Part shown: piece by piece, positions 58,224-64,000 of the stretch
Numbering within the stretch: the first letter of the stretch is position 1
How the letters are laid out: each line of letters opens with the position of its first letter
NCBI GenBank assembly: GCA_002397465.1
Contig: DHAP01000034.1
Coordinates: forward strand, 1-64,000
From: Caryophanales bacterium UBA4951
GTDB lineage: Bacteria > Bacillota_I > Bacilli_A > RFN20 > CAG-826
Length of the DNA: 64,000 nt
Direction of reading: 5' to 3'
The notes under the pieces: model-generated
Databases searched by the model: none
What the model saw: only the letters and a program-made list of their open reading frames with translations
What the model was told of the DNA's origin: nothing
Made by a program: the position numbers and the translations under genes

Positions 58224-60425
58224 GTGAAGATACTTGATGTGCTGGTCCAATATTCAGCCCGAGCCTTGGATCGGACTTTTTCTTATATCTATAGGGGTAA
58301 TAAACGCGTAGAGCCGCGTTTTAGGGTCCGCATCGATTTCAATGGCCACCCAGTCATGGGTTTCATCCTCAAGATATACGAGAGCGAAAAAACTCCGGCC
58401 GAGCTTGAAAAAGAGAACGGCTACGCCTTCAAGGAGATACTTGAGGGCGACATTATCGACGAAGAGCCTCTTCTCACCGATTCTTTGATGGAATTGGCTG
58501 AGAAAGTTTCCTCTTACTATTACTCGCCCCTCATCGGCGTCCTTCAGACGATGCTTCCGCCTTCTTTGTCGCCTCGTTTATCCTCTCTTCATGGCGTTAA
58601 GATCGCCTATGAGAACTGGGTTGAGATCCTTGACCCCTCGGAAGATGGTTTGACGGATAAGCAAATCGAGATATTGCGCCTGGTATCCAAGAATTCGCCA
58701 ATCCTCAAGAAAGAGGCCGGATCTCCTTCGATCATCGACAAACTTGTTGAAAAAAACAAAGTCAAGATCGTCAAAAAAGAGAAACAGCGGTATCACATTC
58801 CGGAATCAGAAAAAGAAATACCCCATGAGATGAGCCTTGAGCAAAGGAAAGCCTACGAGAAGATCCTCGAAGAAAAGCGGGGGGTCGTTCTTCTTCAAGG
58901 CGTGACCGGAAGCGGCAAGACCGAGGTCTACCTCCGCCTTAGCGAGAAGGTCCTTTCGGAAGGAAAGAACGTTTTGATGCTGGTTCCCGAAATCAACCTG
59001 ACCCCAGCCATGGTCGAATATTTCTCCAGAAGATTCGGCAAGAGCGTCGCCATCCTCCATAGCCAATTGACCCCCGGGGAGAGATATGACGAATATCGTC
59101 GGATCGCCCGTGGGGAGGCCAGAATCGTAGTGGGGGCCCGCAGCGCGGTTTTCGCCCCGTTATCAGAGATCGGCCTCATCGTCCTTGACGAAGAGCATGT
59201 CGATTCATACAAACAGGATAACGCCCCGTTCTATCACGCAAGGGAAGTTGCCATCATGAGAGGCGAGATGGAACACGCCAAAGTGGTCCTCGGCTCAGCG
59301 ACCCCTTCCTTAGAAAGCAAGGCCCGGGCCATGCGCGGGGTTTATGGCTATGCCGAACTCCCTCATAGAATCAATGAAAAAGCCCTCCCAAAAACCACGA
59401 TAGTCGACCTTACCGACAGGAACAATTTCTCCAAGAAGAGCCAAAAGCTCTCCAAACCTTTATTGGAGAAAATCGAAGAAAAACTCGAGGTCAAAGAACA
59501 GACCATTCTTCTAATTAATAGACGCGGATATTGGACGAACGTCATGTGCCCCAACTGCGGGCACATCTTCACGTGCCCTTCTTGCGGTGGGAACCTCACG
59601 TATCACTTTGATGACGAAATGCTCAAATGCCATCATTGCGGCTACGTCGAGACATTCCCGAAAAGCTGCCCGGAATGCGGATCGACACGCCTTATGAGGA
59701 CCGGATATGGGACCGAACGGGTCGTGAAAGAACTGAATGACTTATTTCCATCAGCCAGGGTCGCGAGGCTCGACAGCGACGTCTCCAAAATCTCCAAGAA
59801 CCTTGAGACGACCCTTCACGACTTCCACGAGGGCAAATATGACATCCTCGTCGGGACCCAGATGATCGCCAAGGGACACGACTTCCCGCTGGTCACTCTT
59901 TCCGGGGTCGTCTTGGCTGATATCGGGTTGGCCTTGCCGACCTATCGGGCCGCTGAGCGGACATTCGAATTAATCGCCCAAGCCGTCGGGAGAAGCGGCC
60001 GTTCCACCAAGACGGGGGAAGCCATCATCCAGACATATAATCCCACCCATTACGCGATCGTCTACGGGGCGAGGCAGGACTATGAGAGCTTCTTCAAAAA
60101 AGAGATGCAGGAGCGGAAGATATCCCAATATCCGCCTTACGTCTATCTCATCCTCTTGGAATTTTCATCAGCGAATGAGGAAAAATGCCTTAGCGCGGCC
60201 TATTCTTTCAAAAAAGACTTGGAGTCCCAGGGCTTCGAAGGCGTAGACTTAGTAGGTCCGTTGTTGCCGTATTATTCGATGGTGGGTGGCAAATACAAGA
60301 GAATCATTCTTATCAAGCACAAGAACAAAGAACTGATTTCCGGGTATTTGAAAAACCTTCTGAGGGACTATTCGAAAACGGGTTCCGTCGACATTTCCAT
60401 CAACGTTGACCCTTTGGACTATTGA
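58224..60425 (+). CDS. priA: Primosomal replication restart helicase PriA
   Basis: A 733-residue DEXH helicase that reloads the replisome at stalled forks. The N-terminal 3'-end-binding domain starts KILDVLVQYSARALDRTFSY; Walker A is QGVTGSGKTEVYLRL, Walker B VLDEEHVDSYK, and the two zinc knuckles run through CPNCGHIFTCPSCGG and CHHCGYVETFPKSCPECGS. Helicase motif VI is AQAVGRSGRS. GTG start. Length is normal. Confidence 0.96.
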   Translation: MKILDVLVQYSARALDRTFSYIYRGNKRVEPRFRVRIDFNGHPVMGFILKIYESEKTPAELEKENGYAFKEILEGDIIDEEPLLTDSLMELAEKVSSYYYSPLIGVLQTMLPPSLSPRLSSLHGVKIAYENWVEILDPSEDGLTDKQIEILRLVSKNSPILKKEAGSPSIIDKLVEKNKVKIVKKEKQRYHIPESEKEIPHEMSLEQRKAYEKILEEKRGVVLLQGVTGSGKTEVYLRLSEKVLSEGKNVLMLVPEINLTPAMVEYFSRRFGKSVAILHSQLTPGERYDEYRRIARGEARIVVGARSAVFAPLSEIGLIVLDEEHVDSYKQDNAPFYHAREVAIMRGEMEHAKVVLGSATPSLESKARAMRGVYGYAELPHRINEKALPKTTIVDLTDRNNFSKKSQKLSKPLLEKIEEKLEVKEQTILLINRRGYWTNVMCPNCGHIFTCPSCGGNLTYHFDDEMLKCHHCGYVETFPKSCPECGSTRLMRTGYGTERVVKELNDLFPSARVARLDSDVSKISKNLETTLHDFHEGKYDILVGTQMIAKGHDFPLVTLSGVVLADIGLALPTYRAAERTFELIAQAVGRSGRSTKTGEAIIQTYNPTHYAIVYGARQDYESFFKKEMQERKISQYPPYVYLILLEFSSANEEKCLSAAYSFKKDLESQGFEGVDLVGPLLPYYSMVGGKYKRIILIKHKNKELISGYLKNLLRDYSKTGSVDISINVDPLDY

Positions 60426-60434
60426 GGATTATGT

Positions 60435-60440
60435 TATAAT
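60435..60440 (+). promoter_or_regulatory. Extended -10 TGT-TATAAT upstream of the acidic protein gene
   Basis: A perfect TATAAT with TG upstream, 19 nt before ATG 60460; GTGAGGT lies 4 nt before the ATG. Confidence 0.5.
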
Positions 60441-60459
60441 CCTGTATCGTGAGGTATCT

Positions 60460-61008
60460 ATGATAACAATTTCCGTTTTGGGCCTCGACCAATATGTGGT
60501 CGGGCATTATAGCAAAGAGCATACGGCCAATTTGGCCAATCTATACGAAACCGACGAGGAGGCCGTCAATTTTTACGCCCCCAACAGCATGGTCTTCCAT
60601 AACGGTGTCGAGCAGACTTCCTGGAACACCATCGTGATCGTGAAAGCCCCGCATCGCTGCGAGGCCGTCGAAAGCAAGGTCGCCGATTACATCATCAAGA
60701 CTTTGAGCGAGTTCACGATCAATCTCGAAGTCGAGTTTGAATATTTCGAGGAAGGACATCACTACGAGCATGTGAATTCCTCATATCCTCGCTTCATCTT
60801 GGAAAGCAACCTCGTTGACGTGGAAGCCGATTCCGGCGATGACAGCGACGAAGATGACGAAGAACCCGATCCACGCGACAGAGCGGATCTCGATATTGAC
60901 GACCCCAATCAGATTTTCTTAGGCGATGCCTTTGCCGGCCGTGAACATGAGCTCGATGAAAAAGACGCCCATGACAAAGCCAGCGGTGAAACCAAGAAAA
61001 AGTCCTGA
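60460..61008 (+). CDS. Acidic conserved-looking protein, unknown function
   Basis: A 182-residue protein I cannot name. The first ~115 residues look like a compact alpha-beta domain (ISVLGLDQYVVGHYSKEHTA, NTIVIVKAPHRCEAVESKVA, HYEHVNSSYPRF), with a hint of the small-tautomerase style but without an N-terminal proline. The remaining ~65 residues are extremely acidic (GDDSDEDDEEPDP and further Asp runs) and probably disordered. It is not RpoE or a known priA neighbour: in Bacillus the genes after priA are def and fmt, which are absent here. ATG 60460 is chosen over an in-frame start at 60406 inside priA. Confidence 0.6.
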   Translation: MITISVLGLDQYVVGHYSKEHTANLANLYETDEEAVNFYAPNSMVFHNGVEQTSWNTIVIVKAPHRCEAVESKVADYIIKTLSEFTINLEVEFEYFEEGHHYEHVNSSYPRFILESNLVDVEADSGDDSDEDDEEPDPRDRADLDIDDPNQIFLGDAFAGREHELDEKDAHDKASGETKKKS

Positions 61009-61031
61009 TCAAACGGGCAATGGAGGATGTT

Positions 61032-62363
61032 ATGCAGGAATTGGATCTAAGCGAGAAAATCTTAAAGGACATCATCGGCGGCGACACGCCTTTTGCCGAA
61101 GCCCTCAGAAAAGTCTTCCAAAACGACGTTTCGGTCAGGCCGATGCGTTCCACGGTTGCGGGTCTAGTTGGCTGCGAACTCCGCCACCATTTGCTTTTCG
61201 TCTATCTGACATCCCCATTAGAAGGCTACAGCGATGACGAGAAATCATTCCTTTCCCTCTGCCTTGCGGATGCCTATTTCTTCAAGCGCATACCTTCGGA
61301 CGCCCTCCTTGGAGCGATGAAGGAAAGGCTTGGCGACGCCAAGTTGGCTTTGGCTGACCCTTTGATCAAAAAAGCCGGAAAACCAGAAGAATATATCCCA
61401 GAAGAGCTTGTAAAATCGAGCAACAAATACCTTTCTTTAAGATATAACACCCCTGAGTGGGTCTTGAAGATTTGGGAGCATTTCGGATACGGGACCACCT
61501 ATAAGATCCTAAAAAAGAACAATCACCAAAATACTTCCAGCGTCAGAGTCAGAACCTCTCTCATCAACCCAGAAAGCCTTTTGAACAACAACCCCGATTA
61601 TGCCAAAACCCCAGTCGATGGGATTTTGAGCTATAGCGGAAAGCTTCCCTTAAGGAAACTTGAGGAGTTCCGCGAAGACAAGGTCTTTGCCGAAAGACCG
61701 GCCACCAAAGCCATTTTGGACAAGTTCAAGATCTCCGAGCCGAGCGAAGCTTTGCTTTTCTCCGGCAACGACGACAGTTCTATCCTCAAAGAGATGATTG
61801 AGACCTACAACTCGAGCGTCGGGCTCAACCTTGGCGTCTATGAAGTCGAAAAGTACCCAGACGTCATCAAGATGATCAGGGCCGCCGGCCTCAAGAACGT
61901 CAACTTCTTCGGCGCCGATCCGACTTCGATGGATGCCTCTATCTCCAAACCTCAGGATTTGGTGATCGCCGCTCCGAATTCCTCGAATTTCGATCTCATC
62001 AGGGAATATCCTGACTATCTCCTCCATTTCAAGAAAGACGGGATGGACGAGCTTTTCAAGAAAGAGAAAGAAATGCTCGAGGGAGTCAGCAAATTCGTGG
62101 CCGAGGGCGGAACCCTCATCTACATGATCTACACGATCAGCAAGAAAGAAGGCCACCAGACCGTCATCGACTTCTCGACTCTTCACACGGAATTCAAGCT
62201 GGTCCGCGAAGCCCAGCTCTTCCCATACGAAGATCTCGACACCGCCCTTTACTACGCCGTTATGAAAAAAGAAACGCCTTTGTTAAAAGTCGGCGCCCCG
62301 CTTAGCGAAGTCGCCAACGTCTTGACCAACGCCAGCGTCAGCATGTCCGCCAAAACAATATAA
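61032..62363 (+). CDS. Degenerate RsmB-like 16S rRNA m5C methyltransferase homologue
   Basis: A 443-residue homologue of RsmB (Sun). The N-terminal NusB-like helical domain (residues ~1-130) is followed by LSLRYNTPEWVLKIWEHFGY, RVRTSLINPESLL and a Rossmann part. Every catalytic element is lost: the SAM loop (normally AAPGGKT) reads LLFSGNDDSS, the motif IV cysteine (APCS) is Asn in IAAPNSSNFD, and the motif VI cysteine (YxTC) is Tyr in LIYMIYTIS. It should not methylate C967 but might still bind rRNA or NusB-like partners. It occupies exactly the rsmB slot before rlmN. I choose ATG 61032 because TGGAGG lies 5 nt upstream; ATG 61020 is an alternative. Confidence 0.75.
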   Translation: MQELDLSEKILKDIIGGDTPFAEALRKVFQNDVSVRPMRSTVAGLVGCELRHHLLFVYLTSPLEGYSDDEKSFLSLCLADAYFFKRIPSDALLGAMKERLGDAKLALADPLIKKAGKPEEYIPEELVKSSNKYLSLRYNTPEWVLKIWEHFGYGTTYKILKKNNHQNTSSVRVRTSLINPESLLNNNPDYAKTPVDGILSYSGKLPLRKLEEFREDKVFAERPATKAILDKFKISEPSEALLFSGNDDSSILKEMIETYNSSVGLNLGVYEVEKYPDVIKMIRAAGLKNVNFFGADPTSMDASISKPQDLVIAAPNSSNFDLIREYPDYLLHFKKDGMDELFKKEKEMLEGVSKFVAEGGTLIYMIYTISKKEGHQTVIDFSTLHTEFKLVREAQLFPYEDLDTALYYAVMKKETPLLKVGAPLSEVANVLTNASVSMSAKTI

Positions 62364-62367
62364 AACC

Positions 62368-63408
62368 ATGGAAAAAAAGAATCTCTTCGGATACAGCCTA
62401 CCGCAGTTAGAAGAAGAGATGATCGCTTTGAAGCAAACCCCATATCGGGCCCGTCAGCTCTATTCTTGGATCTACGTCAAGAAAGTCTATGACTTCTCAT
62501 GCTACAGCGACATCTCGAAGCCTTTTCGCGAGCAGTTAGAGAAAGAATATTGCCTTGACCTTCCTTCCATTTTCAAGGAAGAGGATTCCCAAGACGGAAC
62601 CGTCAAACTCCTTTTGGAGATGAAAGACGGGGCCAAAGTCGAGACCGTTTTGATGCGTTACGACTATGGAAACGTCATCTGCGTCTCGAGCGAGGTCGGA
62701 TGCAACATGGGATGTGCTTTCTGCGCTTCCGGCATCTTGAAGAAAGAGCGTAACCTCACCTCAGCTGAAATGGTAGGCGAGGTCATTTTGATGAACCAGT
62801 TGTTAGAAAAAGAAGGCGAGAACGTCTCCCACGTCGTCGTGATGGGGACTGGCGAGCCTTTTGACAACTACGATAACGTCATGTCTTTCGTCCGTATCAT
62901 GAACGAGCAAAAAGGCTTGGCCATCGGAGCCAGGCACATCACGGTCAGCACGTGCGGGCTGGTCGATGGCATCCGTAGATACGCCGAAGAGGGCATTCAG
63001 ATCAACCTTGCCATTTCCTTGCATGCCCCGAATGACAAAATCAGACAGGAGATCATGCCGATAGCCAAAGCCTATCCTCTCGACAAGCTTCTTGAGGCCG
63101 TCCGTTACTACCTAGACAAGTCCGGCCGCAGGGTCACTTTTGAGTACATCATGATAAAAGGCGTCAACGATTCGCTGGAATGCGCCGATGAATTGGCCGA
63201 TTTGCTGAAAGGCATTTTCTGCTACGTCAACCTCATTCCTTTGAACCCCGTGAAAGAAAAGCCTTTTGAGCGTTGCTCCAACAACCAGACCCATTTGTTC
63301 AGCGAACGCTTGAACTCCAGGGGCATCAATTGCACCATAAGAAAAGAATTCGGGACTGACATCGACGCCGCCTGTGGGCAGCTTCGCGTCAAATATGTAA
63401 AAAAATGA
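62368..63408 (+). CDS. rlmN: 23S rRNA A2503 / tRNA A37 C2-methyltransferase
   Basis: A 346-residue radical SAM enzyme. The cluster motif is GCNMGCAFCASG (CxxxCxxC), with GEVILMNQLL, VVMGTGEPFDNYDNV, NLAISLHAPNDKIRQEIMP, and the catalytic C-terminal Cys in DIDAACGQLR. It methylates carbon 2 of A2503 in 23S rRNA and of A37 in some tRNAs. Starts 4 bp after the RsmB-like gene. Confidence 0.96.
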   Translation: MEKKNLFGYSLPQLEEEMIALKQTPYRARQLYSWIYVKKVYDFSCYSDISKPFREQLEKEYCLDLPSIFKEEDSQDGTVKLLLEMKDGAKVETVLMRYDYGNVICVSSEVGCNMGCAFCASGILKKERNLTSAEMVGEVILMNQLLEKEGENVSHVVVMGTGEPFDNYDNVMSFVRIMNEQKGLAIGARHITVSTCGLVDGIRRYAEEGIQINLAISLHAPNDKIRQEIMPIAKAYPLDKLLEAVRYYLDKSGRRVTFEYIMIKGVNDSLECADELADLLKGIFCYVNLIPLNPVKEKPFERCSNNQTHLFSERLNSRGINCTIRKEFGTDIDAACGQLRVKYVKK

Positions 63409-64000
63409 GCAACAATTTCCGCGGTACATACGCCTATAAGACGGATATCGGAAGGGTCAGAAGCCACAACGAGGACCAGGCCATGGTCGTCGTAAACGCC
63501 TCGGGCGAGGTTTTCATGATCGTCTGCGACGGGATGGGTGGGGCCAACAAGGGGGATGTCGCCTCCAAGATGGCCATCGACTCCTTATGCGAATCATTCC
63601 GAAACAAGAAAAGAATGCCATTCGCATACCTTGATAAACTATGGCTCACGAGAGCCTGCAAGGCCGCCAATAAATCAATCTATGACTTAGCCGATAAGAA
63701 ACCTGCCTACAAAGGCATGGGCACCACCTTGGTGGCCGCCCTCATCAGCGGGAATCGTCTTTTGATCGGCAACATCGGTGATTCCAGGGCTTACATGATC
63801 GTCAAAAACGAAATCAAACAGCTGACCGTTGACCAGACATACGTTCATTTCCTAGTCGAGACCGGCAAGATCAGCAAGGAACAGGCCCTGACCCATCCAG
63901 AAAGGCATGTCTTGATGAACGCCTTAGGAATCTATCCTTCGCTTTCATTGACCATCAGCCAATATCCATATCATGGCGAAAGCATGCTTCTTTGCAGCGA
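63405..64000 (+). CDS. prpC: PP2C-type Ser/Thr protein phosphatase, 3'-truncated by window end
   Basis: 198 residues are visible. TDIGRVRSHNEDQAMV, VCDGMGGANKGDVAS, MGTTLVAALI and IGNIGDSRAYMI are the PPM motifs with the metal-binding Asp residues. The gene begins by ATGA overlap with rlmN, as in the Bacillus order rlmN-prpC-prkC, so a PASTA-type kinase gene is expected just beyond the window. It would reverse phosphorylation by that kinase in the cytosol. Confidence 0.92.
   Translation, partial: MSNNFRGTYAYKTDIGRVRSHNEDQAMVVVNASGEVFMIVCDGMGGANKGDVASKMAIDSLCESFRNKKRMPFAYLDKLWLTRACKAANKSIYDLADKKPAYKGMGTTLVAALISGNRLLIGNIGDSRAYMIVKNEIKQLTVDQTYVHFLVETGKISKEQALTHPERHVLMNALGIYPSLSLTISQYPYHGESMLLCS

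Noticed and set aside
60406..60459. Upstream in-frame start for the acidic protein
   Set aside because: It would lie inside priA and upstream of a perfect TATAAT; ATG 60460 has its own ribosome-like site and a sensible N terminus.

Overview
The window reads as one chromosomal stretch of a low-to-middle GC Firmicute, probably an uncultured gut-type Bacilli lineage (Erysipelotrichales/RFN20/RF39-like). This placement is an inference. It rests on the gmk-priA-rsmB-rlmN-prpC gene order shared with Bacillus, AddAB recombination, RqcH, DegV, a full F-type ATP synthase operon, many Ser/Thr-rich lipoproteins, and TGA used as an ordinary stop, which argues against the Mycoplasma code. No prophage, insertion sequence, integrase or CRISPR array was seen.

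Layout. 1-6.3 kb: GNAT fragment, methyltransferase-like protein, Nudix hydrolase, a frameshifted aquaporin, then a minus-strand membrane/lipid group (acyl-CoA ligase, DUF1624 acyltransferase, PAP2 phosphatase). 6.3-12.4 kb: zinc-ribbon/Sel1 protein, a heterodimeric ABC exporter, a lipoprotein and a Vsr-like endonuclease. 12.4-20.2 kb: small membrane proteins, lipoproteins, YhhN, RdgB, a secreted endonuclease I, tRNA-Asp and tRNA-Gly, thioredoxin, TraX and a CPBP protease. 20.3-28.6 kb: one giant gene (2776 aa) with a CvpA-like four-helix membrane anchor and a very long Ser/Asp-rich body carrying three tandem ~220-residue repeats. 28.6-41.3 kb: YigZ, Xaa-Pro peptidase, glycerol kinase, AddB/AddA, a DUF5677-like protein, a TGS-uridine-kinase-type nucleoside kinase and a nicotinamidase-like hydrolase. 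41.4-48.3 kb: atpIBEFHAGDC. 48.4-57.2 kb: ATP-grasp enzyme, thioredoxin-like lipoprotein, pyrophosphatase, a VanZ protein with a large insertion, choline-kinase-like protein, RqcH, DegV and a ROK regulator. 57.2-64 kb: an unexplained 400-bp intergenic region, then gmk, priA, an acidic unknown protein, a catalytically dead RsmB homologue, rlmN and the start of a PP2C phosphatase.

The main biological signals are these. (1) About fourteen genes have a -10-like hexamer ending only 6-9 nt before the start codon, which predicts widespread leaderless transcription, while operon-internal genes keep Shine-Dalgarno sites. (2) The ATP synthase c subunit carries E24 plus E57-S58-T59-Y62, the layout of a two-carboxylate Na+-binding rotor. 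(3) The RsmB homologue has lost both catalytic cysteines and the SAM loop. (4) The giant CvpA-anchored repeat protein and the VanZ protein split by ~430 extracytoplasmic residues are unusual architectures. (5) The degV gene has an inverted repeat filling its promoter spacer and a ribosome-binding site in the loop of a perfect hairpin.

The genome is compact: five convergent gene pairs overlap at their 3' ends, and many same-strand neighbours overlap by ATGA or longer. All calls come from reading the sequence; no database search or folding program was run.
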